From Yoonia sp. G8-12 (GTDB taxonomy: Bacteria; Pseudomonadota; Alphaproteobacteria; Rhodobacterales; Rhodobacteraceae): a DNA stretch of 64,000 bases. Numbering within the stretch: the first letter of the stretch is position 1; each line of letters opens with the position of its first letter. The notes below the pieces were generated by a model. The model ran no database searches. It worked only from the letters and a program-made list of their open reading frames with translations, and was not told where the DNA came from. Made by a program: the position numbers and the translations under genes. Positions 26,840 through 36,269 of the stretch are shown here, piece after piece. The stretch is from the NCBI RefSeq assembly GCF_038443675.1, contig NZ_CP151762.1, positions 3,410,001 through 3,474,000 on the forward strand. The letters are read 5' to 3'.

Positions 26840-27864
26840 ACCAGTTTGTTGTCAATCAGGTAGGCCGCTGTATCAACGGCTGATTTGTGCGCCTGCCGCA
26901 TCCCGCGCCCTAATGTGACAAGTGCGCGCGCGTTGTCCATCCGATCCACGCGCCCAAGGCCCGGGGTGATGGATTTGATCGCAGGATCGAAAAGCCCAAG
27001 GAATCGAACGACAAAATCCGGCGCAACACGGGTGACAATATTGCGATCAGGAAACGCCGCCTTGATGGCCTTTGCCAAATCCACGAATTTCATGAATTTA
27101 TCGACTGTCATAATTCGCTGACCATATGTTTGTGGGTTCTCGATGGCGGACACGTGCATTTCGGCCACATCACGGACGTCGACAGTGGGGAACCCGAAGT
27201 TTGGCAACATCGGATCTTTTGCCCGCATAATCCGTTCGATCACGGAAATGGAAGTGCCGAATTTGTCGTCGAGTGGTGCACCGATCACGAAGCCTGGGTT
27301 GATAACCGTCAACTGCATATCTGGGGCCGTTTCACGCACAAAATCCCATGCGGCTTGCTCGGCCAGCGTTTTTGATCGGGTGTAGGCCGATGTGTCCGGA
27401 TCCGCTGGATCAGTCCAGTTTGTTTCGTCAAACGATGTATCCCCAGCGGGTAAAGCAGATCCGCTGATGGCGGCAGTGGAGGATGTCAGGATCACCCGTG
27501 TCACGCCACCTTTGTGTGCGGCGCGTAGTGCCCGCAAGGCACCATCGACGGCGGGGCGGATCAGATCATCTTCGTTTTTGGGTTGGGTTATTGGAAAGGG
27601 CGATGCGGTATGAACTACCACATCAACACCCGCCATGGCCGCATCCCAACCGTCATCCGACATCAGATCCAGGGCTGCGAAGGTGAGCCTGTCATCAAGA
27701 TTTTTAGCGTCACTGAGGTGCGGGCGGACTGCCTCTGTCACTTCTGCCGCGCGCGATAGACTACGCACAGAGCCGCGCACATGATAGCCTGCTTCCAAAA
27801 GCTGCAATGTGATATGCTTGGCAATATAACCGGAGGCGCCGGTTAGCAGGACGGTCTTTGACAC
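26836..27864 (-). CDS. NAD(P)-dependent epimerase/aldehyde reductase, extended SDR family
   Basis: The 342-residue product has the Rossmann motif TVLLTGASGYIAKHITLQLL and the active-site YTRSK, with a TSSTAAISG serine, as in dihydroflavonol-4-reductase-like and aldehyde-reducing extended SDRs. The start is the GTG at 27864 because AAAAGGAA lies seven bases upstream; the GTG at 27885 would place that ribosome site inside the gene. The substrate is not evident. It is convergent with recO and lies downstream of mcd on the same strand (57 bases). Confidence 0.92.
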   Translation of the reverse strand: MSKTVLLTGASGYIAKHITLQLLEAGYHVRGSVRSLSRAAEVTEAVRPHLSDAKNLDDRLTFAALDLMSDDGWDAAMAGVDVVVHTASPFPITQPKNEDDLIRPAVDGALRALRAAHKGGVTRVILTSSTAAISGSALPAGDTSFDETNWTDPADPDTSAYTRSKTLAEQAAWDFVRETAPDMQLTVINPGFVIGAPLDDKFGTSISVIERIMRAKDPMLPNFGFPTVDVRDVAEMHVSAIENPQTYGQRIMTVDKFMKFVDLAKAIKAAFPDRNIVTRVAPDFVVRFLGLFDPAIKSITPGLGRVDRMDNARALVTLGRGMRQAHKSAVDTAAYLIDNKLV

Positions 27865-27921
27865 GCGAAATTCCTTTTTACTCACCCTCCACTAGCTAGC
27901 AGAGGGCGAGGCGAAAGCAAC

Positions 27922-29607
27922 TTAGTCCAGCAAGCGCCGCGCAATCACTTGCGCCTGAATTTCTGCTGCACCTTCAAAGATATTCAGGATGCGCGCATCG
28001 CACAGAATGCGGCTGACCTTATATTCAAGCGCGAAACCGTTGCCGCCGTGGATTTGCAGCGCATTGTCGGCACAAGCCCATGCAATCCGCGCGCCCAATA
28101 GTTTGGCCATTCCCGCTTCAAGGTCGCAGCGCCGGTCATTGTCTTTTTCATGTGCGCTGAAATAGGTCAGCTGCCGCGCGATCATAATCTCGACCGCCAT
28201 CATGGCCAGTTTGCTGGCTACACGCGGGAACTGGATGAGAGCTTTGCCAAATTGCTTGCGGTCTTGAGCGTATTGCATGCCCACATCAAGCGCGGATTGC
28301 GCGACACCTACAGCACGTGCAGCTGTTTGGATACGCGCGGATTCAAAAGTTTGCATTAACTGCTTAAAGCCTTTGCCGGTTTCGCCACCCAGCAGGTTTT
28401 CACCCTTGATGGCAAAACCATCAAACGCCAGCTCGTATTCTTTCATGCCGCGATAGCCCAGCACTTCAATCTCGCCGCCCGTCATACCTGATGTGGGAAA
28501 GGGGTTTTCTTCTGTGCCAGGTGTTTTTTCGGCCAAGAACATGGATAGACCACGATAGTCGGTTGTCTCCGGATCGGTTCGCGCAAGCATGGTCATGACA
28601 TGTGTGCGGGTCGCGTGGGTGATCCAAGTCTTGTTGCCGGTCACTTCCCAGTCATCACCCTTCTTCACGGCGCGGGTGCGCAGGCTGCCGAGGTCCGAGC
28701 CTGTGTTGGGCTCGGTAAAAACGGCTGTCGGCAGGATTTCTGCAGACGCCAAGCCGGGCAACCACTGTTGTTTTTGCGCTTCGGTACCGCCGCAAAGGAT
28801 CAGTTCCGCTGCGATCTCTGAGCGTGTCGCCAGCGAGCCGACACCGATGTACCCGCGCGACAGTTCCTCAGAGACGACACACATCGAGGCTTTTGATAGC
28901 CCAAAACCGCCGTATTCTTCGGGTATCGTGAGGCCGAAGACACCCAGTTCAGCCATCTCGTCGATGATTTCAAGCGGGATCAATTCGTCTTTGAGGTGCC
29001 AATCATGGGCGTCCGGCTCTACGCGCTCGATACTAAAGCGGCGGAACTGTTCGCGGATCATTTCAAGTTCGTCATCAAGACCAGAGGAACCGACGGTGAT
29101 ATTGGCCGATTGCTCTTCCATCAGTTCGACAAGGCGCAGGCGGGCGGCTTGCGTGTTGCCTGCTTGGGTCAGCGTCATGACGGCGGGTTGCATCAGCGCG
29201 CGCATGTCGTCTTGTGAGAGGCCAATATCTTGAAGGCGTACAATCTCGTTTTGGCTCATCGGCATGCCGCCATAGATCTGCCAGAGGTATTCACCGAATG
29301 CGATCTGATGGATCAATTGTTCAACTTCGCCAAATTTGCCATCGGCTTGTAGTCGCTCGGCCCAGTTTTGCATCTGCCGCAGCGATTGAGCGTAAGTCGC
29401 CAACCAAGCAAGGCCATGTGCGGCCGTCTGGTTTTCTTCAATCAGCTTGCCGGACACACGCCCGTTTTCTTCTACAACGGCACGTACAGCGTCTTTGGCG
29501 CGGTCCAAGACATCCTCGACGGCGGGCATCGCAGCAGCAGTAAGTGCCAACAGATCAGTCAGAACTGGTGTTTGTTTCATTGTCATATCCTGACCATCAT
29601 GCGCCAT
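27922..29607 (-). CDS. mcd: Acyl-CoA dehydrogenase with N-terminal extension, probable (2S)-methylsuccinyl-CoA dehydrogenase
   Basis: The 561-residue flavoprotein has about 170 extra N-terminal residues before an acyl-CoA dehydrogenase core (VFTEPNTGSDLGSLRTRAVK; DRKQFGKALIQFPRVASKLA) and keeps the catalytic glutamate in NIFEGAAEIQ. The long extension and size fit Mcd, which turns (2S)-methylsuccinyl-CoA into mesaconyl-CoA in the ethylmalonyl-CoA pathway. pckA nearby, as I recall for Rhodobacter sphaeroides, and etfAB, hbd and adenosyltransferase genes in the same region support the call. ATG 29607 follows GGAG by seven bases; the frame is open to 29682. TTTGCA repeats upstream (29624, 29647) may be regulatory. 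Confidence 0.85.
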   Translation of the reverse strand: MAHDGQDMTMKQTPVLTDLLALTAAAMPAVEDVLDRAKDAVRAVVEENGRVSGKLIEENQTAAHGLAWLATYAQSLRQMQNWAERLQADGKFGEVEQLIHQIAFGEYLWQIYGGMPMSQNEIVRLQDIGLSQDDMRALMQPAVMTLTQAGNTQAARLRLVELMEEQSANITVGSSGLDDELEMIREQFRRFSIERVEPDAHDWHLKDELIPLEIIDEMAELGVFGLTIPEEYGGFGLSKASMCVVSEELSRGYIGVGSLATRSEIAAELILCGGTEAQKQQWLPGLASAEILPTAVFTEPNTGSDLGSLRTRAVKKGDDWEVTGNKTWITHATRTHVMTMLARTDPETTDYRGLSMFLAEKTPGTEENPFPTSGMTGGEIEVLGYRGMKEYELAFDGFAIKGENLLGGETGKGFKQLMQTFESARIQTAARAVGVAQSALDVGMQYAQDRKQFGKALIQFPRVASKLAMMAVEIMIARQLTYFSAHEKDNDRRCDLEAGMAKLLGARIAWACADNALQIHGGNGFALEYKVSRILCDARILNIFEGAAEIQAQVIARRLLD

Positions 29608-29754
29608 TTCGCGACTCCTATCAATTTGCAGCCGCAGAGATAATCTGTTTGCAACTGCAGCGCAATAATTATTCGAAAACATATCCCGCAGCGCACAAAA
29701 GTGTCGCAGATAAATTCATGATGGCATGCCACGGTGAATGTCGTAAGACGGATT

Positions 29755-30525
29755 ATGTTTGAATTTTCGCCTCTCATAACCCCTGTTATTTTCGGCTTTG
29801 CCTGCGCAGTGACGATGCTGGGCGGATTTGTCAAAGGTGCTGTTGGATTCGCGATGCCGCTGATCATGATTTCCGGCATGGGTATTCTGATCCCGCCGGA
29901 GTTGGTTGTTGCAGGCATTGTGATTCCGATTGTGATCAGCAACGGGTTACAGGTAGCGCGCTCGGGCTTTGGCAATGCACAGGTGGCCCTGAAAGAGCAT
30001 TGGCGCTACGTGCTTGTGGTCTGCGTGATGATTCTCATATCAGCGCAATTTGTGCGAAGCATCCCCAGCAATATCATGTTTATGGTGCTCGGTGTGCCAG
30101 TTGTTGCCTTATGCTGCATTCAGTTGATCGGCTGGCGCCCGCAGATAGCCCCGCGATGGCGGCGCCCCTTTGAATGGGCTGCAGGTGCGCTGGCTGGAAC
30201 ACTTGGCGGCTTGGCGGGCACATGGGGCCCTCCCACGGTTTTGTATCTGCTTGCATTGAACACGCCACGCACAAGCCAGATGTCAGTGCAGGGTGTGATC
30301 TATGGCCTGGGCTCGGTGATGCTTTTGCTGGGACATTTGCAATCGGGCATCCTGAATGCACAGACATGGGTATTTTCGGCCGCACTCGTCCTGCCAGCGC
30401 TTGCGGGCATGTGGCTGGGGTTCCGTTTGGGTGATCGGTTTGACCAAGAGCGGTTTCGGCGTGTCACCCTTTGGGTGCTTATTATTGCGGGGGTCAATCT
30501 GATCCGCCGCGGCGTAATGGGGTAG
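29755..30525 (+). CDS. TauE/SafE-family sulfite/anion exporter permease
   Basis: The 256-residue protein has about eight hydrophobic helices with the repeated TauE/SafE glycine motifs (GGFVKGAVGFAMPLIMISG and GTLGGLAGTWGPPTVLYLL), a family that moves sulfite, sulfoacetate or related anions across the inner membrane. The ATG at 29755 starts the first helix neatly; a GTG at 29734 would add seven residues. It is divergent from mcd, whose start is 147 bases away, and is followed by a palindrome at 30533. The substrate is not shown. Confidence 0.9.
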   Translation: MFEFSPLITPVIFGFACAVTMLGGFVKGAVGFAMPLIMISGMGILIPPELVVAGIVIPIVISNGLQVARSGFGNAQVALKEHWRYVLVVCVMILISAQFVRSIPSNIMFMVLGVPVVALCCIQLIGWRPQIAPRWRRPFEWAAGALAGTLGGLAGTWGPPTVLYLLALNTPRTSQMSVQGVIYGLGSVMLLLGHLQSGILNAQTWVFSAALVLPALAGMWLGFRLGDRFDQERFRRVTLWVLIIAGVNLIRRGVMG

Positions 30526-30532
30526 GCGGGTG

Positions 30533-30558
30533 GTAAGGTGGATCGAGATCCACCTTAC
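30533..30558. repeat. REP-like palindrome between tauE and pckA
   Basis: GTAAGGTGGATC-GA-GATCCACCTTAC has 12-bp perfect arms around two bases in the tail-to-tail spacer of tauE and pckA. On the minus strand it reads GTAAGGTGGATCTCGATCCACC, resembling the GTAG-headed units after tuf (47654-47695). It may double as a terminator for both genes; no T tract is present. Confidence 0.7.
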
Positions 30559-30564
30559 GTAGAA

Positions 30565-32163
30565 TTACCCGATGGCTGCAGCTTTGACGTCGTCGTCAAT
30601 GAACGGGACATACTTTTCAAAATTGTTGCTGAACATTGTGACCAGCTTTGCAGCTTGCGTGTCATAGGCCGCTTTGTCTGCCCATGTATCGCGTGGGTTC
30701 AACAGTTTGTCGTCGACACCATCAACGGAAATCGGCACTTCAAACCCAAAGTGCACGTCCTTGCGGAAGGTGCTTTCGATCAAGGTACCATCAAGAGCCG
30801 CAGACAATAGCGCACGAGTGGCTTTGATTGGCATCCGCGACCCTGTTCCATAGGCGCCGCCAGTCCAGCCTGTGTTCACCAGCCAGCATGTCGCCCCATG
30901 ACTTGCAATCTTGGAGCGCAACAAGTTGCCATAAACTTCTGGTCTGCGTGGCATGAAAGGCGCGCCAAAGCAGGTGCTGAATGTGGGTTCTGGTTCGGTC
31001 ACGCCGCGCTCGGTGCCGGCGACCTTTGAGGTGAAACCGGACAGGAAGTGGTACATCGCCTGCGCTGGCGTCAGTCGTGCAATCGGAGGCAACACGCCAA
31101 AAGCATCGCAAGTCAGCATGATGATATTCTTGGGGTGACCACCCAACGCGGTTTCCGAGGCGTTGGAAATGTAGTTCAAAGGATAGGCGCAGCGCATATT
31201 CGCGGTCAGGCTATCGTCTTCGAAATCCAGTTCCAGGGTTTCGGGGTCGAAAACCATATTCTCGATCACTGTATGCGGCATCGAACACGTCGCATAGATT
31301 TCCGGCTCTGCTTCGGGGTCAAGGCCGATTGTCTTGGCGTAGCAACCGCCTTCGAAATTGAATGTCCCGCGCTCGGACCAGCCATGTTCATCATCGCCGA
31401 TCAACACCCGCGTCGGATCAGCGGACAAGGTTGTCTTGCCAGTGCCCGACAGGCCAAAGAACACAGCGGTGTCCACAGGGTTGCCCGGCGCGTGGTTTGC
31501 CGAGCAGTGCATCGGCATGATGCCCTTCTCGGGCAGCAGATAGTTGAGCAGTGTGAAAACAGACTTCTTGTTTTCGCCAGCGTATTCGGTACCGCCGATC
31601 AGGATCAGCTTCTTTTCGAAATTCATCGCGATCACTGTCTCGGACCGGCACCCGTGCTTTTCGGGATCGGCCTTGAATGTGGGGCAGTTGATAATTGTGA
31701 AATCCGGCACAAAGCTTTCCAGCTCGGCAACGTCGGGCCGGCGCAGAAGGTGACGGATGAATAGACCATGCCAAGCGAGTTCGGTCACAACACGTACATC
31801 AAGCCGATGTGCGGGGTCCGCTCCACCAAAGAGATCCTGCACATTGTACGTGCCGCCCTTCATGTGCTCCAGTATATCAGCATAGAGTACATCAAACTTG
31901 GCGGCCTCCATTGGGGGATTGTTTTCCCACCAGATCGTATCGACGACGCCATCGGTCTTGACGACAAACTTGTCTTTGGGAGAGCGGCCTGTGTGCTTGC
32001 CTGTGGTAACAAGGAACGTCCCGCCTTTGCCTGTCACGCCTTCACCGGCAGCAACGGCCGCATCGTGTAGTTCGGCTTCAGAGCGGTTGTAATAGACATA
32101 ACCCAGCCCTGTGATGCCTTGATCTTCAAGCTTCATCGAAGGGTTGACCGTACCTTGGTCCAT
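30565..32163 (-). CDS. pckA: Phosphoenolpyruvate carboxykinase (ATP)
   Basis: The 532-residue enzyme makes PEP from oxaloacetate and ATP, the entry to gluconeogenesis. The kinase-1a P-loop GLSGTGKTTLS, the kinase-2 motif LIGDDEHGW, the family signature (near FNFEGGCYAKTIGL) and NTGWTGGAYGTG.R are complete. In the roseobacter group pckA sits divergently beside chvI as here. Two 14-bp direct repeats at 32254 in the shared promoter region may be an operator. It ends before the palindrome at 30533. Confidence 0.98.
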   Translation of the reverse strand: MDQGTVNPSMKLEDQGITGLGYVYYNRSEAELHDAAVAAGEGVTGKGGTFLVTTGKHTGRSPKDKFVVKTDGVVDTIWWENNPPMEAAKFDVLYADILEHMKGGTYNVQDLFGGADPAHRLDVRVVTELAWHGLFIRHLLRRPDVAELESFVPDFTIINCPTFKADPEKHGCRSETVIAMNFEKKLILIGGTEYAGENKKSVFTLLNYLLPEKGIMPMHCSANHAPGNPVDTAVFFGLSGTGKTTLSADPTRVLIGDDEHGWSERGTFNFEGGCYAKTIGLDPEAEPEIYATCSMPHTVIENMVFDPETLELDFEDDSLTANMRCAYPLNYISNASETALGGHPKNIIMLTCDAFGVLPPIARLTPAQAMYHFLSGFTSKVAGTERGVTEPEPTFSTCFGAPFMPRRPEVYGNLLRSKIASHGATCWLVNTGWTGGAYGTGSRMPIKATRALLSAALDGTLIESTFRKDVHFGFEVPISVDGVDDKLLNPRDTWADKAAYDTQAAKLVTMFSNNFEKYVPFIDDDVKAAAIG

Positions 32164-32253
32164 GGGTTCGCTCCTTTTTGAAATGGCCGACGTGGCTAGC
32201 GATGGTTCTCAATAGCACCAAGTTTTCAAGCGCCGATACCCCAGTTTGACATA

Positions 32254-32287
32254 GTTAGCGCAACCAAAGTGATGTTAGCGCAACCAA
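32254..32287. promoter_or_regulatory. Tandem 14-bp direct repeats between pckA and chvI
   Basis: GTTAGCGCAACCAA occurs at 32254-32267 and again at 32274-32287, 20 bp apart start to start (two helical turns). Each copy is a partial palindrome around GCGC, like LacI-family operators such as that of the Rhodobacter carbon regulator CceR. They lie about 90-125 bases upstream of pckA and nearer to it than to chvI. The rest of the 312-base spacer (32164-32475) is AT-rich and shows no gene. Confidence 0.6.
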
Positions 32288-32475
32288 TACCTGCCGCAGG
32301 CAGAATGCAGCTACAATACTGTAGCGCAATTCCCGAAATTTCGGCAAAAGTAACCCGAATAAGGCATTTTCGTGACGTAGGGTGAGTTAAGTGTTGATTC
32401 GCTTAGGTAAAACGTTGAAAAGTCTCAGGTAGCGCCTTCAAGAGCGCCGCGCAGATGTAAAGAAGGGTTTCCACA

Positions 32476-33177
32476 ATGTCGAGAATTGCACTTGTAGATG
32501 ATGACAGGAACATCCTCACATCCGTTGCCATGACACTCGAGGCCGAAGGTTTCGAGGTTGAGACCTATAACGACGGGCTCTCAGCGCTTGAAGCGTTCAA
32601 CAAGCGGATGCCTGACATGGCGGTTTTGGACATTAAAATGCCACGGATGGACGGAATGGATTTGTTGCAAAGACTGCGACAAAAGACCTCCATGCCCGTT
32701 ATTTTCCTGACTTCCAAGGACGATGAGATCGACGAAGTCCTTGGCTTGCGCATGGGTGCGGACGATTACGTAAAAAAGCCATTTTCTCAGCGTTTACTTG
32801 TGGAACGAATCCGGGCGCTCTTGCGCAGACAAGATGCGATTGCCGGCGAAGAAATTGAGGAAACCGAAGACACCAAAGTCATGGTGCGCGGTGAGTTGGT
32901 GATGGATCCGCTCCGTCACGCAGTGAAATGGAAAGGGAGAGACGTATCCCTAACGGTAACGGAATTCTTGTTGTTGCAGGCCTTGGCCCAGCGACCCGGT
33001 TTTGTGAAAAGCCGCGATCAGCTGATGGATGTCGCTTACGATGACCAAGTTTACGTGGACGATCGTACGATCGACAGCCACATCAAGCGGCTGCGGAAGA
33101 AGATGCGCAACACAGATGACGAGTTCTCTGCGATCGAGACCCTTTATGGAATCGGGTACCGCTACAACGAAGAGTAA
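32476..33177 (+). CDS. chvI: Response regulator ChvI (OmpR family)
   Basis: The 233-residue protein has a receiver domain with acidic D8-D10, phosphoacceptor D52 (VLDIKMPRMDG) and K in YVKKPF, then an OmpR-type winged helix ending DRTIDSHIKRLRKKMR and IETLYGIGYRYNEE. ChvI with ChvG controls envelope, acid-stress and host-interaction genes in alphaproteobacteria. The gene is three bases before chvG and opens the chvI-chvG-hprK-rapZ-IIA-HPr run. Confidence 0.97.
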   Translation: MSRIALVDDDRNILTSVAMTLEAEGFEVETYNDGLSALEAFNKRMPDMAVLDIKMPRMDGMDLLQRLRQKTSMPVIFLTSKDDEIDEVLGLRMGADDYVKKPFSQRLLVERIRALLRRQDAIAGEEIEETEDTKVMVRGELVMDPLRHAVKWKGRDVSLTVTEFLLLQALAQRPGFVKSRDQLMDVAYDDQVYVDDRTIDSHIKRLRKKMRNTDDEFSAIETLYGIGYRYNEE

Positions 33178-33180
33178 GCC

Positions 33181-34917
33181 ATGACGGCTTCGCCCAAAAT
33201 TGACGTGCGCGATCTCAAGTCCGTGCGCCAAGCGGCGCGTACGCCCGATCTTGTGCTGGGTGATGATTGGGTTGACCCAGACTTCGTTACCGAAGAAATC
33301 GAAGTTGACGAGATCCCGGGCGGTCGGCTCTTTGCGCTGCGGCGCTCGCCAATCGCGCGCAAAATCATAACCTTCAATCTGATTGCTTTGATCTTGTTGA
33401 TTTCCGGTGTGCTCTATTTGAGCCCGTCGCGTGACAGCCTTGCGTTTCAGCGCGCAAATGGGTTGATCAATGAGGCGCAGTTGATTGCGGATGTTTTTGA
33501 GGGGCAGCTGCCCAGAATAGCGCCAGTGAACCTCGTTACTGCAGATGGCATTAATCCGACGGCCACGCTTGAGGGGCTTAATCTGCGTGGCGGGGTTGAT
33601 GTGTCGGTCTTTGCGCCGGATACGACGCTGGTCGCGCGCGCAAGTGGCAGTCTTAATCAAGATCAGATCGCTGATTTAGAAGCGCAGACCGGTGGGACGT
33701 TCGTTCTCGATTTCCTTGTATCGATCTGGGATGGGTTGATCAGCCTGGGGTCCTTCGGGCAAGAAAACGTGAGCGAGGAAGAAGCCCTTATCCGGCTCAC
33801 TCAAGAGAATGTGCGGGACGCGATCGCAAACGGCACCCAGCTGGAAGCGTCGGAAATTAATGGTGCGACCAGTTTCATCGTTACAACGCCAATCATGCGC
33901 AATGATGTGGCTGTCGGTGTCATTGCCGTGACAACCGCCGCAGGTGAGGTCGATAGCCTCGTGCGCCGCGAACGCGAACAGTTCTTGCGCCTCTTCTTTG
34001 TCGGTATTTTGGTCAGCGTCGGCCTGAGTTTGGTTCTGGCCTCCACCATCGCCAACCCTTTGGCGCAACTGGCGACCGCTGCCGAAGCAAGCCAGGAAAA
34101 AAACGCGCGGAAGATGTCTCCCGGCCGCGTCCGTATCCCTGATCTCAGCGGGCGTCCGGATGAAATCGGCCGCTTGTCCGCTGCCCTGCGCAGTATGGTG
34201 TCGGCCCTTTACGAACGGATTGAGGGGAACGAACAGTTTGCCGCAGATGTGGCCCATGAAATCAAGAACCCGCTTGCGTCTTTGCGTTCGGCCGTTGGCA
34301 CGATGCGCGTGGCAAAGCGTGAGGACCAGCGCGAGCGTTTGCTTGAAGTGATTGAACACGATGTGAAGCGTTTGGACCGGCTTGTCAGTGATATCTCGAA
34401 CGCGTCGCGCCTTGATAGTGAACTGGTCAAGGAAGAGGAAGAAGCCTTCGACCTGATCAAGATGCTGGGAAACATTGGCGAATTTCTAGGCAAAGACGCG
34501 CAATTGCGTGGCGTTGATTTCGTTACTGATCTGCCAGAGGGCAAGTTGATGGTCCAAGGACTTGAGGGGCGGATGGCGCAGGTCTTTGTCAATCTGATCA
34601 CGAATGCCATCTCTTTTTGCGACAAAGGTGATGCAATCCGGATCTGGGCGCGGACCCGTCAGAATCGGGTGCTTGTTGTGGTCGAAGACACAGGCCCCGG
34701 TATTCCCGATGATGCGCTGACCAAGATTTTCCAACGTTTCTATTCAGAACGTCCTGAAGGACAGTTTGGCAATAATTCCGGCCTTGGGTTGGCGATCTCC
34801 AAGCAGATCGTTGAGGCCCATGGCGGCGCGATCTGGGCAGAAAATATCCGACCAACTGATGCCGATCCGACTTCCGAGCCTCTGGGCGCCCGTTTTGTCG
34901 TTGGTCTGCCAATCTAA
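33181..34917 (+). CDS. chvG: Sensor histidine kinase ChvG
   Basis: The 578-residue membrane kinase has a cytoplasmic N-terminal part, a first membrane helix (about 60-80, IITFNLIALILLISGVLYL), a periplasmic domain, a second helix (about 263-285), a HAMP linker, the phosphorylated histidine in DVAHEIKNPLASL and a HATPase with the G boxes VEDTGPGIPDDAL and GLGLAISKQI. It senses envelope or acid conditions in relatives and phosphorylates ChvI. The acidic 30-residue lead before TM1 is usual for the family. Confidence 0.97.
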   Translation: MTASPKIDVRDLKSVRQAARTPDLVLGDDWVDPDFVTEEIEVDEIPGGRLFALRRSPIARKIITFNLIALILLISGVLYLSPSRDSLAFQRANGLINEAQLIADVFEGQLPRIAPVNLVTADGINPTATLEGLNLRGGVDVSVFAPDTTLVARASGSLNQDQIADLEAQTGGTFVLDFLVSIWDGLISLGSFGQENVSEEEALIRLTQENVRDAIANGTQLEASEINGATSFIVTTPIMRNDVAVGVIAVTTAAGEVDSLVRREREQFLRLFFVGILVSVGLSLVLASTIANPLAQLATAAEASQEKNARKMSPGRVRIPDLSGRPDEIGRLSAALRSMVSALYERIEGNEQFAADVAHEIKNPLASLRSAVGTMRVAKREDQRERLLEVIEHDVKRLDRLVSDISNASRLDSELVKEEEEAFDLIKMLGNIGEFLGKDAQLRGVDFVTDLPEGKLMVQGLEGRMAQVFVNLITNAISFCDKGDAIRIWARTRQNRVLVVVEDTGPGIPDDALTKIFQRFYSERPEGQFGNNSGLGLAISKQIVEAHGGAIWAENIRPTDADPTSEPLGARFVVGLPI

Positions 34918-34928
34918 GGTTTTGCATC

Positions 34929-35354
34929 ATGTCAGCATCCCACACTCTGCACGCGACCTGTGTGGCATGGGCTGATCGTTGCGTCATCATCACGGGCAAA
35001 TCTGGTTCCGGTAAATCCGCTTTCGGCCTGCAGCTTATGGCGCTTGGTTGTAAGTTGGTCGCAGATGACGGTGTGCACGTCACTTTGGAAAACGATGCTC
35101 TCGTGGCGCAGGCTCCGGAAGCGATCAAAGGTCTGATTGAAGCACGCGGCATCGGCATTTTGAATGCAGAGGTGCAAGGTCGTGCAAAGATTGTTTTGGC
35201 GGTAGACCTTGATCAGTCTGAGCCTGAGCGCTTGCCTATTCAACGGTCTTTTGAAGTGTTGGGGCACAATGTCCCCTTGATCTGGCGCGTGGACGCGCCA
35301 CACTTTGCCCCAGCAATCCTGCAAATTCTTAAATCCGGTTGGAGCGATCGATGA
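34929..35354 (+). CDS. hprK: HPr kinase/phosphorylase, short alphaproteobacterial form
   Basis: The 141-residue protein keeps only the C-terminal catalytic half of HprK: Walker A TGKSGSGKSAF and the family motif LVADDGVHV, then RGIGILNAEV. Alphaproteobacterial HprK lacks the N-terminal domain of the Firmicutes enzyme. It should phosphorylate Ser46 of the HPr encoded at 36658, linking ChvGI to the regulatory PTS. Its stop overlaps rapZ (ATGA). Confidence 0.96.
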   Translation: MSASHTLHATCVAWADRCVIITGKSGSGKSAFGLQLMALGCKLVADDGVHVTLENDALVAQAPEAIKGLIEARGIGILNAEVQGRAKIVLAVDLDQSEPERLPIQRSFEVLGHNVPLIWRVDAPHFAPAILQILKSGWSDR

Positions 35355-36269
35355 CCAAGACGGGTTCACCCCCAGAAGATCAGGTCCCTGTTGTGGTTCT
35401 GGTAACCGGCCCCTCAGGTGCCGGGCGGTCCACAGCGATCAACGCACTAGAGGATTTGGGCTATGAGGTGATCGACAATCTGCCGTTGTCACTCTTGCCG
35501 CGTTTGCTGGAAGGTCCGCCACCCGTGCGCCCGCTCGCGCTTGGCATTGACGTGCGTAACCGCGATTTCAGTATTAGCGCGTTGATCGACACAATTGACC
35601 GGCTGACGGGGAAGGGGCAGTTCCCGGCACAAGTTCTGTATATGGATGCAGAAGAAGAAGAACTCGTGCGCAGATACTCTGAGACACGGCGTAGGCACCC
35701 CTTGGCACCTGGTGGCCCGCCTCTTGCAGGGATCTTGGCGGAGCGCGAATTACTGATACCCGTCCGCGCGCGGGCCGATGTCCTGATCGATACGACGGGG
35801 ATGTCGCCCCATGATGCCAAGGCAGAAGTGGAGCGGTGGTTCACAACAAGGCAGGGCAGTGCCAAGCTTGGCGTGACGTTACATTCTTTTTCATACAAAC
35901 GCGGTTTACCACGCGGCATGGATATCGTCATTGATTGCCGGTTTTTGCAAAATCCCCATTGGGACGAAAACCTGCGCACGCTTGATGGTCGCGATCCTGC
36001 CGTGGCGGCCTATGTGGCTGCTGATCTCGCGTTTTCCGCCATTTTTTGCGCAGGTTAAGGGCCTCGTCGATTTGCTCCTGCCCGCGCATAAGGACGAGGG
36101 GAAAGCCCACCTTTCGATCGGGTTTGGATGTACGGGGGGCAAACACCGCTCGGTTGCCATGACAGAACGGCTGGCAGAGGCCCTTGCACAAGACGGTTGG
36201 CATGTGTCTAAACGGCATCGCGAACTAGAGCGAAACGCATCGCAAGGGCATAGGGAAGACGCAGTTTGA
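35351..36269 (+). CDS. rapZ: RapZ/YvcJ nucleotide-binding protein, interrupted by an apparent single-base frameshift
   Basis: Residues 1-230 read as RapZ: P-loop VTGPSGAGRSTA, LGYEVIDNLPLSLLP, ETRRRHPL and SFSYKRGLPRGMDIVIDCRFL. The frame then ends at 36058, but the conserved RapZ tail continues in the next frame: FAQVKGLVDLLLP, then GFGCTGGKHRSVAMTE and HRELERN, to a TGA at 36269 that overlaps the IIA start. Removing one T from the TTTT at 36032-36035 restores the expected sequence exactly (AFPPFFAQVKG). Intact, it would be about 306 residues. RapZ-type proteins act in small-RNA or nucleotide signalling. A sequencing error is more likely than a pseudogene (compare rpoB). Confidence 0.9.
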
